DNA of 64,000 nucleotides from Cyclobacteriaceae bacterium (GTDB lineage Bacteria; Bacteroidota; Bacteroidia; Cytophagales; Cyclobacteriaceae), in the NCBI GenBank assembly GCA_016787565.1, contig JAEUUG010000018.1, positions 186,001-250,000 of the forward strand. Reading direction: 5' to 3'. The notes below the pieces were generated by a model. That model worked only from the letters and a program-made list of their open reading frames with translations, was not told the origin of the DNA and ran no database searches. Made by a program: the position numbers and the translations under genes. Shown here piece after piece: positions 29,051-37,911 of this stretch (the stretch's first letter is position 1; every line of letters begins with the position of its first letter).

Positions 29051-29509
29051 TTAGTCTTTCACAAAAGCCGGCAACACTTCCTGGCCAAAGAGGTAAATGA
29101 CACCACTAAAAACTACAGCAAATACAATTGCACTGATGAGCATATACACAATGATCTTATCTTTTGGAGCGCCAAAGCTTACGGCTAATATCGTTCCGCC
29201 AATAGGTGTCAATCCCAGCGGAGTGAGTACAGCAATACCTACCAGCCCAAATCTTTTCCAGATGCGCACTACCCTTCTGTTTCCCGGAGTGAACTTCTTT
29301 CGCTTGGCTATCCAGCGCTGCAAGATCTTAGTCCTTAGCCATTCACCAAAGTACGTGAAGGCCACAACACTCGTCATCATGCCGGCCACGGTTGCAATAA
29401 CAGTAGTTAAAAAGTGAAGGCCTGCAGCATAGCCCAGCGTGGGGCCAAAAACAACTTTGAGTGTACACAATAAATAAATTGAAAATGCCTTCAGAATCTC
29501 CTCCCACAT
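29051..29509 (-). CDS. Small multi-drug export-like membrane protein
   Basis: An integral membrane protein of 152 residues with about four hydrophobic segments. The start at ATG 29509 (MWEEILKAF) avoids overlapping upp; a longer version to 29539 would overlap its stop. A basic cytoplasmic loop (RWIAKRKKFTPGNRRVVR) separates two halves. The later half has TPLGLTPIGGTILAVSFG, a Gly/Pro-rich segment resembling the family named small multi-drug export protein (PF06695). The family name is historical and a transport role is not established here. It follows upp by 13 bases on the same strand, so it is probably cotranscribed with it. Confidence 0.6.
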   Translation of the reverse strand: MWEEILKAFSIYLLCTLKVVFGPTLGYAAGLHFLTTVIATVAGMMTSVVAFTYFGEWLRTKILQRWIAKRKKFTPGNRRVVRIWKRFGLVGIAVLTPLGLTPIGGTILAVSFGAPKDKIIVYMLISAIVFAVVFSGVIYLFGQEVLPAFVKD

Positions 29510-29522
29510 AGTGTTTAAAAAA

Positions 29523-30167
29523 TTAAATCTTCTCTCCAAAACTCAGGTCACCGGCATCGCCCAGACCGGGAACAATATAGAACTGTTCGTCCAGTTTTTC
29601 ATCAACGGCAAAGGTCCAGAGTGAATACGATGTTTTGATATGCTTCTGTACGTACTGAATGCCCTCGGGTGCAGCTACCAATGCCGCAATATGCAGGTGT
29701 GATGGTGTTCCTCGCTTACCTAATGCTTCCAGGCTTTTTATAAATGAATGCCCTGTGGCCAGCATAGGATCGATTAGAATTACTTCACGGCCCTCCAGCG
29801 AAGGAGATGCAAGATATTCCAGTGTAATAGCAATATCAGCACTATTCTCCTGCCGGTACGCTCCAATAAAACCACAATCTGCCTGATTAAAGAAATTCAA
29901 AAAGCCTTGAAAATAGGGCATGCCTGCGCGTAGTACGGTAATGAGTACAGGTTGATAGTGTAATACAGGAATAGTTTTTTCTCCCAGTGGTGTATTCACC
30001 ACGCAGGGGTGATAAATCATTTCCTTTGAAATTTCATACGCCATAATCGAACCCAGCATTTCCATATTTCTTCTAAACCTCGTACGATCCTGCTGAATAT
30101 GACGATCGCGCAATTCGTGCAAGAACTGGTTGGCCAGCGAGTTGTGTTCACCTAAATGATAGAGCAT
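29523..30167 (-). CDS. upp: Uracil phosphoribosyltransferase
   Basis: Salvages uracil to UMP using PRPP. It has 214 residues, normal for Upp. The PRPP-binding loop reads EVILIDPMLATGHSFIKSLE, and the uracil-binding C-terminal segment is IVPGLGDAGDLSFG. ITVLRAGMPYFQGFL is also characteristic. It is the first gene of a short minus-strand group, divergent from the M42-like peptidase 108 bases away. hpt at 32739 is a second base-salvage enzyme in this window. Confidence 0.95.
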   Translation of the reverse strand: MLYHLGEHNSLANQFLHELRDRHIQQDRTRFRRNMEMLGSIMAYEISKEMIYHPCVVNTPLGEKTIPVLHYQPVLITVLRAGMPYFQGFLNFFNQADCGFIGAYRQENSADIAITLEYLASPSLEGREVILIDPMLATGHSFIKSLEALGKRGTPSHLHIAALVAAPEGIQYVQKHIKTSYSLWTFAVDEKLDEQFYIVPGLGDAGDLSFGEKI

Positions 30168-30275
30168 GTTTGAAAGGGCACTTTTTTCTAATCAAAATTT
30201 AGAATAAAGTTGTGTAAAGAACTAATGTTGAATTAAATGTTGGGATTTTCCCGACTTTCGGCTGAACGACATCCT

Positions 30276-31187
30276 ATGAACCTGCTCAAAAAACTTTGCG
30301 AAATTCACGCACCTTCCGGTGAAGAATTCAACATGAAGGAATTTCTTCTTTCCTACATCCAAAAGGAAAAAAAGAAATGGAAAACGAAGCCTGAAATTTT
30401 TCATGGTGAGGGATTTCAGGATTGTATTATTCTGAAGTTTGGAAAGCCACGAACAGCCATCTTTGCGCATATGGATTCCATCGGATTTACCGTACGGTAT
30501 TTTAATCAACTCTTGCCCATCGGCAGCCCTGATGCCGAAATGGGCACTAAGTTAGTTGGCGAAGACAGCCTGGGAAAAGTTGAGTGTGAACTCGAATATG
30601 ATAAGGAAAATCATGCCTTTTATAAATTCGGAAGGCAGATTGAACGCGGCACCTCGCTTACCTACAAAATAAATTTCCGCGACACAAAATCGTATATTCA
30701 GACAGCCTACCTCGACAATCGGTTGGGAATTTATGCAGCGCTGAAAACTGCAGAAAAATTAAAAGACGGAGTGATCGTGTTCAGCGCGTGGGAGGAGCAT
30801 GGAGGCGGTTCCGTTCCGTACCTTGCTAAATTTATCGTTGAAAAATGGGGTGTACAGCAAGCGCTGGTGGCGGATATCACCTGGGTTTCTGATGGTGTCG
30901 AAGCCGGCAAGGGCGTGGCTATTTCAATGCGCGATAAGAATATTCCGCGCAGAACCTATCTGAATAAAATTATTCGCATTGCCCAACAATCAGGAATTGA
31001 CTTTCAACTCGAAGTAGAGGGTATGGGTTCAAGTGATGGGAGAGAATTACAGGTGTCGCCCTATCCGTTCGACTGGTGTTTTGTTGGCGCGCCACAGCAC
31101 AATCCGCACACACCCGATGAAAAAGTGCACAAGCACGATATCAAAACGATGCTGGAACTTTATCATGTATTGATGAAAGAATTATAA
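30276..31187 (+). CDS. M42/M20-like metallopeptidase
   Basis: Probable cytoplasmic dinuclear zinc aminopeptidase of 303 residues; no signal peptide. The start at ATG 30276 (MNLLKKLCEIHAPSGEE) matches the family opening; an upstream in-frame ATG at 30237 adds 13 non-conserved residues. Candidate metal ligands are H65 and D67 in AHMDSIGF, the Asp of AYLDNRLG, the Glu pair in AWEEHGGGS, the Asp of VADITWVSD and the His of GAPQHNPHTPDE. The order fits M42 glutamyl-aminopeptidase/M20 folds, but the protein is shorter than typical M42 enzymes (about 350), and the substrate is unknown. Confidence 0.75.
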   Translation: MNLLKKLCEIHAPSGEEFNMKEFLLSYIQKEKKKWKTKPEIFHGEGFQDCIILKFGKPRTAIFAHMDSIGFTVRYFNQLLPIGSPDAEMGTKLVGEDSLGKVECELEYDKENHAFYKFGRQIERGTSLTYKINFRDTKSYIQTAYLDNRLGIYAALKTAEKLKDGVIVFSAWEEHGGGSVPYLAKFIVEKWGVQQALVADITWVSDGVEAGKGVAISMRDKNIPRRTYLNKIIRIAQQSGIDFQLEVEGMGSSDGRELQVSPYPFDWCFVGAPQHNPHTPDEKVHKHDIKTMLELYHVLMKEL

Positions 31188-31277
31188 TGATCAATAATAT
31201 TTCAAAGTAAATCAAAACGATAAATGATCTTGTCCGGATAGTTTTCTTTCGGATATTAACAACCTCAATTCTTCACT

Positions 31278-32642
31278 ATGAACACATCCGCATCCCGCAG
31301 AGATTTTATCAAAACAACAACGCTGGCAGGGGCAGGATTATCCATTCTGCCCGCCTCTGTTTTATTTTCAAAAGATAAAGAACCAAAAGTCCGTGTTGGT
31401 TTTATTGGTGTGGGCATGCGCGGACAAAACCACCTTGAACTCGCCTTGCGCAGAACTGATACCGAGGTGGTTGCCCTTTGTGATGTGCAGCTGCGCATGA
31501 TTGATATGAGTAAAGACCTCATTAAAAAATCGGGCAAAGCCATGCCACAAATTATCATGGATGGTCCGTATGGATATAAAAAACTGTTGGAGAATAAAGA
31601 CATAGACGCGGTGATTATATCCACACCCTGGGAATGGCATACCGTTATGTGCCTGGATGCCATGAATGCTAAGAAATATGTAGGCTGTGAAGTGATTACC
31701 GGAATGACGGTGGAGGAATGCTGGCAACTCGTTCACACATCCGAGCGAACCGGCATGCCCATGATGATGCTCGAAAATGTATGCTACAGACGCGATGTCA
31801 TGGCTGTTTTGAATATGGTGCGACAGGGATTGTTTGGAGAAATCATTCACCTGCAAGGTGGATACCAGCACGACTTGCGTGAAGTTAAATTTAACGATGG
31901 AAAAAATCCGTATGGTGGCGGTGTCGAGTTTGGTGAAAAAGGTTTTTCAGAGGCGCAATGGCGCACCTTACATTCTGTCAACCGCAATGGCGATCTCTAC
32001 CCTACGCACGGGATTGGTCCTGTAGCCATGATGATCGATATTAACCGGGGCAATCGTTTCACAGAGTTGGTGGCGTACGCCTCAAAGGGGCGCGGGCTTC
32101 ATGATTATGTTGTTAAGACTGCCGGTGAAAATCATCCTAATGCTAACGTAAATTTCAAACTCGGAGATGTGGTCACCACCATGATTAAATGTGCCAATGA
32201 AGAGACGATTCTTTTGCAACATGACACGAATTTGCCGCGGCCATACTCGTTAGGTTTTCGGGTTCAGGGTACGAACGGTATCTGGATGGATCTCAATAAC
32301 AGTCTTTATATTGAAGGAAAAAGCAAACAGGCTCACCGTTGGGATTCAGCCAAAGAATGGTTGGAAAGCTACGACCATCCGCTCTGGAAAAAATATGGTA
32401 ATGATGCTGCCGGAGCCGGACATGGCGGTATGGATTGGTTTGTACTTCATGCGTTCATCGAATCGGTCAAGAAAAAAACGAATACACCGCAAGATGTTTA
32501 CGATGCCGTCACCTGGAGTGCCATCACTCCACTTTCAGAGACATCGATCCGGTTAGGCGGAGAAACGATTGAATTTCCTGACTTCACACAAGGCCAGTGG
32601 ATGTATCGTAAGAATATATTTGCAATCGATGACACCTATTGA
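31278..32642 (+). CDS. Tat-exported Gfo/Idh/MocA family protein, GH109 alpha-N-acetylgalactosaminidase-like
   Basis: Probable NAD-dependent glycosidase of family GH109, which uses an oxidation-elimination mechanism on alpha-N-acetylgalactosaminides, or a close oxidoreductase. The 454 residues start with a twin-arginine signal, SRRDFIKTTTLAGAG (R7, R8), so it is exported folded with cofactor. The Rossmann motif is VGFIGVGMRGQNH (about 40-52). The central phrases PMMMLENVCYRRDVMAV, GGYQHDLREVKF and NGDLYPTHGIGPVAMMIDIN, and later GAGHGGMDWF, are those I associate with GH109 rather than generic Gfo/Idh proteins. No SusC/SusD pair or sulfatase is near, so its glycan source is unclear. tatA lies 22 kb upstream in the window. 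Confidence 0.78.
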   Translation: MNTSASRRDFIKTTTLAGAGLSILPASVLFSKDKEPKVRVGFIGVGMRGQNHLELALRRTDTEVVALCDVQLRMIDMSKDLIKKSGKAMPQIIMDGPYGYKKLLENKDIDAVIISTPWEWHTVMCLDAMNAKKYVGCEVITGMTVEECWQLVHTSERTGMPMMMLENVCYRRDVMAVLNMVRQGLFGEIIHLQGGYQHDLREVKFNDGKNPYGGGVEFGEKGFSEAQWRTLHSVNRNGDLYPTHGIGPVAMMIDINRGNRFTELVAYASKGRGLHDYVVKTAGENHPNANVNFKLGDVVTTMIKCANEETILLQHDTNLPRPYSLGFRVQGTNGIWMDLNNSLYIEGKSKQAHRWDSAKEWLESYDHPLWKKYGNDAAGAGHGGMDWFVLHAFIESVKKKTNTPQDVYDAVTWSAITPLSETSIRLGGETIEFPDFTQGQWMYRKNIFAIDDTY

Positions 32643-32711
32643 TTTCAGCTTCCATCAAAAGATCGCATTAGGGTAAAGTAAACGATAGAAGTCTAAACTC
32701 CGGACTTTTTC

Positions 32712-32719
32712 TATCTTTG
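32712..32719 (+). promoter_or_regulatory. Bacteroidota -7 promoter element for hpt
   Basis: TATCTTTG followed by CGG, 19 bases before the hpt ATG; an exact TAnnTTTG match. Confidence 0.6.
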
Positions 32720-32738
32720 CGGCCCAAGTTGGTTACCG

Positions 32739-33284
32739 ATGAAGATTCAAGACCTGGAGTTTAAAAAATTTATCAGCGAAAGCACCGTAACAGAAAAAGT
32801 TGCTGAGCTGCGCAAACACATCAATCACGATTATAAGAAAAAAACACCCGTTTTTCTGCCGATCTTAAACGGATCGTTCATGTTTGCTGCCGACCTGATC
32901 AAAGGCCTTGACATTTCTTGTCAGGTATCGTTCGTGAAAATTTCATCATACCAGGGTACGCAATCCACCGGGCAACTCAAAACACTGATTGGAATTGAGC
33001 AAAGTCTGTTCAATCAGGATATTATCATCGTAGAAGATATTGTTGACACGGGGCTTACACTTCAAAAAATAATTGAAGAGCTAACCAGTCTCGGTACAAA
33101 ATCAGTTGAAGTTGTAACGTTACTAAGAAAAAAAACTGCCCGCGAAAAAGGTGTTGCCATCAAATATATTGGCTTTGATATCGATGAGGAATTTGTGCTG
33201 GGTTACGGTTTAGACTATGATGGTCTGGGCCGAAACCTGAAAGAGATTTACAAAGCTGATATGCCTACACCGGAGGAGGCCTAG
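32739..33284 (+). CDS. hpt: Hypoxanthine phosphoribosyltransferase
   Basis: Purine salvage enzyme converting hypoxanthine (and often guanine) plus PRPP to the nucleotide. It has 181 residues, the usual size. The PRPP loop is IIIVEDIVDTGLTL (about 95-108), preceded by the flexible-loop region KISSYQGTQSTGQ. LGYGLDYDGLGRNL near the end is the conserved base-binding and C-terminal signature. Another phosphoribosyltransferase family member is possible but would lack that tail. It has its own -7 box; adk follows 111 bases later, so both act in purine nucleotide metabolism. Confidence 0.93.
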   Translation: MKIQDLEFKKFISESTVTEKVAELRKHINHDYKKKTPVFLPILNGSFMFAADLIKGLDISCQVSFVKISSYQGTQSTGQLKTLIGIEQSLFNQDIIIVEDIVDTGLTLQKIIEELTSLGTKSVEVVTLLRKKTAREKGVAIKYIGFDIDEEFVLGYGLDYDGLGRNLKEIYKADMPTPEEA

Positions 33285-33395
33285 AGGACAACGGTCAAAA
33301 AATCATTTTTGTAATTCGTAATTCGGGCATTCATTCCTTATCTTAGGCACCCTAACAATCAAAACCTCGTAACGCTAATCGCTAAACCGAACATC

Positions 33396-33977
33396 ATGAT
33401 TAACCTTATTCTCTTCGGCCCTCCGGGCGCAGGCAAAGGCACACAAAGTACTAAACTCATCGAAAAGTATTCCCTTACACACATCTCAACTGGAGATCTC
33501 TTTCGCAAGCACCTGAAGGAAGGTACACCGCTCGGAAAGCTTGCACAGGAGTATATGTCAAAAGGAAATCTTGTTCCTGATCAGGTAGTCATCGATATGG
33601 TTGATGATAAAATCAAGAGCAGTGGCCAGCTGAGTGGAATCATTTTCGATGGCTTCCCACGCACTACCCCGCAGGCTGAGGCACTGGATAACCTATTGGC
33701 GTCCAAAGGCGCACCTATTCGCGTGTTGGTCGAGTTAGTAGTTCCAGAAGAAGAACTGAAAAAACGACTCGCTGAAAGAGCCGTAAAAGAAAATCGTCCG
33801 GACGATGCAAAGCCAGAAGTGATTGAAAATAGAATTGCCGTTTATAAAGCTGAAACAGTTTCTGTTGCGCAGTACTATAAAAATCAAAACAAATATTCAT
33901 CCGTCATTGGCGTTGGTGAAATTGAAAACATTTTTACCAATATCTGCAGGGAAATTGACCGAAGCCTGCTCTCGTAA
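33396..33977 (+). CDS. adk: Adenylate kinase
   Basis: Interconverts ATP, AMP and ADP. The 193-residue length is the short type without a zinc-binding LID insertion. The P-loop is [13 protein letters not shown] (about 5-17), the AMP-binding segment is [13 protein letters not shown], and [16 protein letters not shown] is the family signature. The LID region ([20 protein letters not shown]) is short, as expected. It is followed by obgE after 17 bases; hpt-adk-obgE form a plausible cotranscribed housekeeping set. Confidence 0.96.
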   Translation: MINLILFGPPGAGKGTQSTKLIEKYSLTHISTGDLFRKHLKEGTPLGKLAQEYMSKGNLVPDQVVIDMVDDKIKSSGQLSGIIFDGFPRTTPQAEALDNLLASKGAPIRVLVELVVPEEELKKRLAERAVKENRPDDAKPEVIENRIAVYKAETVSVAQYYKNQNKYSSVIGVGEIENIFTNICREIDRSLLS

Positions 33978-33994
33978 ATTCTAACGCTTCATCC

Positions 33995-34990
33995 TTGTCA
34001 GCTCCCAACTTCATTGATTATGTAAAGTTTAACTCCCGCTCTGGTAGCGGAGGTGCAGGGTGCCTGCATTTTCACCGCGACAAACTCACCGCCAAAGGCG
34101 GACCCGATGGTGGGGACGGTGGCCGGGGTGGTCATATTATTTTGAAAGGCAATAGTCAGTTGTGGACGCTCCTTCACCTAAAATACCGTAAACACGTAAT
34201 TGCTGCATCCGGAAAGGCTGGTGAAGAACAGAACCGCACGGGGGCAGATGGAAAGGATGAAATCATTGAAGTGCCGCTTGGCACTGTAGCAAAGCAAGCT
34301 GAAACAGGAGAAATCCTATGTGAAATAAATGAGGATGGTCAGGAGTATATTCTGACACCAGGTGGACGTGGCGGAAAAGGGAATATGTTCTTTGCTACGT
34401 CCACGCGCCAAGCTCCACAATTTGCGCAACCCGGTGAGCCTGGCATTGAAGAGTGGATTATTCTGGAGTTGAAATTATTAGCCGATGTAGGCCTGGTAGG
34501 TTTTCCAAATGCTGGAAAATCAACCTTGCTTTCGGTGGTATCGGCTGCAAAGCCTAAAATAGCAGATTACGCTTTTACCACACTCACCCCCAATCTTGGT
34601 GTTGTACACTATCGCGATGACCGCTCTTTTGTGATGGCGGATATTCCCGGTATTATCGAAGGAGCTTCGGAAGGAAAAGGACTTGGCATTCGGTTCTTGC
34701 GCCACATCGAACGGAATTCCTTATTGCTTTTTCTCATCCCGGCTGATGCCAAAGACATTAAACAAGAATATGAAATCCTGTTGAATGAATTACGCCAGTA
34801 CAATCCTGAGTTGCTGGATAAAAAGCGGTTATTGGCCATTTCAAAATCCGATATGCTGGATAGTGAATTGAAAGAGGAAATGAAACGGGAAGTGCCAACC
34901 GATATTCCATCAGTTTTTATTTCGGCCATCACCAACCAGGGCATTCAGGAGTTAAAGGATGTGATTTGGCGACATCTGCATCAAGGCTGA
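33995..34990 (+). CDS. obgE: GTPase Obg
   Basis: Essential ribosome-associated GTPase involved in large-subunit assembly and growth control. The start is TTG 33995, giving [20 protein letters not shown], which matches the family N-terminus; no ATG is suitably placed. The glycine-rich Obg domain covers about 3-158 ([15 protein letters not shown]). The G domain has [12 protein letters not shown] (G1), [13 protein letters not shown] (G3) and SKSD (G4). It ends at 331 residues, right after the G domain, so the extra C-terminal OCT domain of many Obg proteins is absent, which I believe is usual in this phylum. Confidence 0.95.
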   Translation: MSAPNFIDYVKFNSRSGSGGAGCLHFHRDKLTAKGGPDGGDGGRGGHIILKGNSQLWTLLHLKYRKHVIAASGKAGEEQNRTGADGKDEIIEVPLGTVAKQAETGEILCEINEDGQEYILTPGGRGGKGNMFFATSTRQAPQFAQPGEPGIEEWIILELKLLADVGLVGFPNAGKSTLLSVVSAAKPKIADYAFTTLTPNLGVVHYRDDRSFVMADIPGIIEGASEGKGLGIRFLRHIERNSLLLFLIPADAKDIKQEYEILLNELRQYNPELLDKKRLLAISKSDMLDSELKEEMKREVPTDIPSVFISAITNQGIQELKDVIWRHLHQG

Positions 34991-35017
34991 CCAGTTCTGA
35001 GCTTTAAGTGCGTCAAA

Positions 35018-35039
35018 GTGTCACAAAATCCCTTTGGCA
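35018..35039 (+). promoter_or_regulatory. Candidate heat-shock control element upstream of grpE
   Basis: GTGTCAC (35018-35024) and TTTGGCA (35033-35039) both recur upstream of dnaK at 47730-47746, although with a different gap (8 versus 3 bases). The TTTG may serve as a -33 element. The shared function is inference. Confidence 0.35.
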
Positions 35040-35088
35040 AAATTATTGACAACTGCGAAGTAGCAATTTTCGAACCTCTATACAGCAC

Positions 35089-35655
35089 ATGGAAGAAAAC
35101 AACCAATCACAGGCAGAAACCAATACTAACGAAGATCTGGTTTCCGAAAATCCTGTAGAAGAAACCACGGGTCAGGATAACAACGATCCCTCAGGAGCTG
35201 ACCAGAATAGTCCGCTGCTCAAAGCACAGGCAGATTTGGCAGAATCAAAAGATAAATTTATCAGGCTCTATTCTGAGTTTGAAAATTTCAGGCGCAGAAC
35301 AGCCAAAGAAAAGCTTGAAATGGTTCAATCGGCCAATGAACAACTGATCAAGTCATTGCTACCCGTTGTTGACGATTTTGAACGCGCAGAAAAATCCTTT
35401 CAAAATAAGAATGATCAGGATACTGAAGGCTTCTTTCTGATTCATAATAAATTCAAAAAAGTGCTCGATCAGTACGGAGTGAAAGTTATGGAGGTAGCCT
35501 CTGGTTCAGATTTTAACGTTGACCAGCACGAAGCCATTACGCAGGTTCCTGCTCCTGAAGAAAAGCTGAAAGGCAAAGTGATAGACGTTGTTGAAAAAGG
35601 ATATGTACTAAATGAAAAGGTAATTCGCTTTGCCAAAGTTGTAATCGGAAGCTAA
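35089..35655 (+). CDS. grpE: Nucleotide exchange factor GrpE
   Basis: Releases ADP from DnaK to drive its folding cycle. It has 188 residues, typical. An acidic disordered head (about 1-45, rich in E, N, Q and D) precedes the long dimerising helix ([33 protein letters not shown]) and the C-terminal beta domain (about 130-188), with [20 protein letters not shown] and the closing [16 protein letters not shown], both diagnostic. dnaJ follows after 7 bases, so these co-chaperones form one operon; dnaK is 12 kb away. An upstream element is shared with dnaK. Confidence 0.96.
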   Translation: MEENNQSQAETNTNEDLVSENPVEETTGQDNNDPSGADQNSPLLKAQADLAESKDKFIRLYSEFENFRRRTAKEKLEMVQSANEQLIKSLLPVVDDFERAEKSFQNKNDQDTEGFFLIHNKFKKVLDQYGVKVMEVASGSDFNVDQHEAITQVPAPEEKLKGKVIDVVEKGYVLNEKVIRFAKVVIGS

Positions 35656-35662
35656 CATCCTC

Positions 35663-36790
35663 ATGAGCACAAAAAGAGATTTTTACGAAATACTAGGTGT
35701 CAGCAAAACGGCTTCACCTGAAGAAATAAAAAAAGCCTATCGTAAGGTAGCCATACAATTTCACCCGGATAAAAACCCCGACAATAAAGAAGCGGAAGAG
35801 AAATTTAAAGAGGCCGCTGAAGCGTATGAAATATTAAGCGATCCAGATAAACGTGCCAAGTACGATCGCTTTGGTCATGCTGGTGCCGGGGCTGGTGGAT
35901 ATGGCGGACACACCATGAACATGGATGACATCTTCAGCCAGTTTGGAGATATTTTTGGTGGCGGTGGAAGTCCTTTCGACAGCTTCTTTGGCGGTGGCTC
36001 CCGCAGCAGTGGCGGAAGACGTCAGCGCAAAGGCTCAAACCTTCGCATCAAACTCAAGCTTTCGCTAGATGAAATTGCGAACGGAGTGGAGAAAAAAATT
36101 AAGGTTAACAGGCTGATGCGGGCTGACGGTGTAACCTTCAAAACCTGCACAACCTGCCAGGGCACTGGTCAGATTCGAAAAGTGGTCAATACCATGCTGG
36201 GCCAAATGGTTTCTGCCTCCACCTGTAGTCAATGCGATGGCTCTGGCCAGATCATTGACAAGCGTCCACATGGAGTGGATAACTCCGGACTTATCTCCAA
36301 AGAAGAAGTCATCTCCATAAAAGTCCCTGCTGGAGTTGCCGATGGCATGCAATTATCCATGTCAGGAAAAGGAAACGAAGCCCCGGGTGGTGGCATTGCC
36401 GGTGATTTACTCATCCTGATAGAAGAGCAAGAAGATCAGTTTCTGAAACGCGATGGAAATAATCTGGTATACGACCTCTACATCAGTTTTATTGACGCAG
36501 CCTTGGGAACAGCAGTAGAAGTTCCATCTGTTGGTGGAAAAGTAAAAATCAAAATAGAACCCGGAACGCAAAGCGGAAGGATACTCAGGCTTCGGGGAAA
36601 AGGACTTAAAGATGTAAACGGATACGAAACGGGCGATCAGCTGATCTATATAAACGTCTGGACGCCTAAAAAACTGACTTCAGAGGAAAAAGCAAAGCTG
36701 GAAACCCTGCGCCACTCGCCTAACTTTATTCCCCATCCTGATGCTAACGAAAAAGGCTTTTTTGAACGAATGAAAGAGATTTTTAACTGA
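35663..36790 (+). CDS. dnaJ: Chaperone DnaJ lacking zinc centre I
   Basis: J-domain co-chaperone that delivers substrates to DnaK and stimulates its ATPase. It has 375 residues. The J domain (1-70) has the HPD motif in [11 protein letters not shown]. The Gly/Phe region follows (about 72-125, [19 protein letters not shown]). The zinc region keeps only two CxxCxGxG motifs, CTTCQGTG and CSQCDGSG, which correspond to motifs 2 and 3. Motifs 1 and 4, which jointly bind the other zinc, are replaced by MRADGVTFK and [12 protein letters not shown]. The two C-terminal beta domains are intact ([33 protein letters not shown]). Clean in-frame continuity argues against a sequencing error. Confidence 0.95.
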   Translation: MSTKRDFYEILGVSKTASPEEIKKAYRKVAIQFHPDKNPDNKEAEEKFKEAAEAYEILSDPDKRAKYDRFGHAGAGAGGYGGHTMNMDDIFSQFGDIFGGGGSPFDSFFGGGSRSSGGRRQRKGSNLRIKLKLSLDEIANGVEKKIKVNRLMRADGVTFKTCTTCQGTGQIRKVVNTMLGQMVSASTCSQCDGSGQIIDKRPHGVDNSGLISKEEVISIKVPAGVADGMQLSMSGKGNEAPGGGIAGDLLILIEEQEDQFLKRDGNNLVYDLYISFIDAALGTAVEVPSVGGKVKIKIEPGTQSGRILRLRGKGLKDVNGYETGDQLIYINVWTPKKLTSEEKAKLETLRHSPNFIPHPDANEKGFFERMKEIFN

Positions 36791-36815
36791 TTTATATCAC
36801 ACATAATTTAGATAG

Positions 36816-36851
36816 ACCCGTTTTGAGCCCAAAAACGGGTTTATTTTTTTA
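36816..36851 (+). terminator. Factor-independent terminator after dnaJ
   Basis: ACCCGTTTT (36816-36824) pairs with AAAACGGGT (36832-36840), followed by a T-rich run (TTATTTTTTT). It ends the grpE-dnaJ operon. Confidence 0.88.
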
Positions 36852-36912
36852 CGATTTTTAACTTATTCTTACACCTCGTAACTAAATGATGCTGAGGCCG
36901 TAAGTATTCATC

Positions 36913-37812
36913 ATGCAGAGAAGTTTTTGGTTCACAATTTTTGGAATTGCACTGGCGGGGTCGGCAATCGGACAAATTAAGAAGCAATTCACTGTGGAGA
37001 GCACTTCTGCCTGTGATGATATAAAGCTCAGCCTCAAAGCCAATAGCGGTAATTGCTTTATAAAGCCATCCAAAAATGCTGAAATACTGAATGTCTTTAG
37101 CAATCAGGACGAGGCTGCTTACTCTCATAACTTTAGCAAGGATGTAAAAGGCAAAACCTGCGAGGTGTATTTGAACCTGGAAGAATCAAAAAGTGAAGGC
37201 ATCAGCCAATCTATTTCTACCCGTATTTTTGGCGCTACCGAAAAAACATCCGGTGAAAAAATCTGGAAAATGTACCTTACTGATACCAAGCCCTATACGA
37301 TGGAGCTCAACTATGGTGTTGGCAACGCCAATATTGACCTCTCCGGACTTGCCATCAAAAAACTTAAAATTAATACCGGAAGCGCCAACGTATCAATTGG
37401 GTACCCTGGACTGGAAAACCAGATCGACATGGATACCTTCTTTATTAAAGTTGACCTTGGTTCTGTCAATGTTAAAAACCTCAATCAATCCAGAACGCGA
37501 AATGTCATTGCTGATGTTGGCTTCGGTAACATGCTCCTTGATCTTGGCACTAAACCGCTTGTCAGTAATATAATAAAGGGCAGTGTAGGAGCCGGCAACT
37601 TAACCATCATCCTTCCACCCAGCGACACTCCTATTCTCATTAAAATTCAAGATTCCTGGCTGTGCAGTGTAAAGATGGTAAGTGGCATGAAAAAAATTGG
37701 ACCGAATACGTTTGTTAACGCTGCCTATAAAAAAGATGCGCCCGGCAGTTTAACCTTCGATCTTGATGTGTCCATGGGCAACATCATTTTCAAAGAAGCT
37801 TCAAATCCCTGA
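36913..37812 (+). CDS. Secreted toast-rack/LiaF-like beta-repeat protein, function unknown
   Basis: Not recognised to a named family with certainty. A signal peptide (FTIFGIALAGSAIGQ) precedes a 280-residue body rich in short beta strands. Repeated Gly/Asn/Asp turns such as ELNYGVGNANIDLSGL, KLKINTGSANVSIGYPG and KVDLGSVNVKNL are spaced about 25-30 residues apart. That pattern resembles the solenoid-like toast-rack fold found in LiaF-type and DUF4097 proteins. The ATG at 36913 starts the signal peptide directly. It sits just before an ABC-2 exporter operon and a histidine kinase, so a part in envelope sensing is possible but unproven. An adhesin-like role is the alternative. Confidence 0.6.
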   Translation: MQRSFWFTIFGIALAGSAIGQIKKQFTVESTSACDDIKLSLKANSGNCFIKPSKNAEILNVFSNQDEAAYSHNFSKDVKGKTCEVYLNLEESKSEGISQSISTRIFGATEKTSGEKIWKMYLTDTKPYTMELNYGVGNANIDLSGLAIKKLKINTGSANVSIGYPGLENQIDMDTFFIKVDLGSVNVKNLNQSRTRNVIADVGFGNMLLDLGTKPLVSNIIKGSVGAGNLTIILPPSDTPILIKIQDSWLCSVKMVSGMKKIGPNTFVNAAYKKDAPGSLTFDLDVSMGNIIFKEASNP

Positions 37813-37828
37813 TAGGGCTTCTTTTTTT
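37792..37828 (+). terminator. Terminator overlapping the stop of the toast-rack-like gene
   Basis: AAAGAAGC (37792-37799) pairs with GCTTCTTT (37817-37824), enclosing a small CCCT/AGGG hairpin, and is followed by more T residues. It would separate this gene from the ABC operon. Confidence 0.6.
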
Positions 37829-37881
37829 CCTGGTCTCCAAAATTCACCCTACGGTTATTTGTAATTCCTGCTTATCTTTTG

Positions 37882-37896
37882 ACACTAATTTAGTGT
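37882..37896. promoter_or_regulatory. 15-bp perfect palindrome, operator candidate for the ABC transporter operon
   Basis: ACACTAA-T-TTAGTGT is a perfect inverted repeat, ending 15 bases before the GTG start at 37912. It directly follows TATCTTTTG (37873-37881), a one-base variant of the -7 element, so a bound repressor would sit at the transcription start. GntR/YtrA-type regulators often control such exporters; that link is inference. Confidence 0.6.
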
Positions 37897-37911
37897 TAAA
37901 AAAATAATCTC

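Noticed and set aside
31188..31277. CGGATA repeated in the gap before the GH109-like gene
   Set aside because: Two short direct copies only, no palindrome and no exact -7 box.
31368..31871. A 167-codon minus-strand frame inside the GH109-like gene
   Set aside because: His/Phe-rich shadow translation opposite a strongly supported gene.
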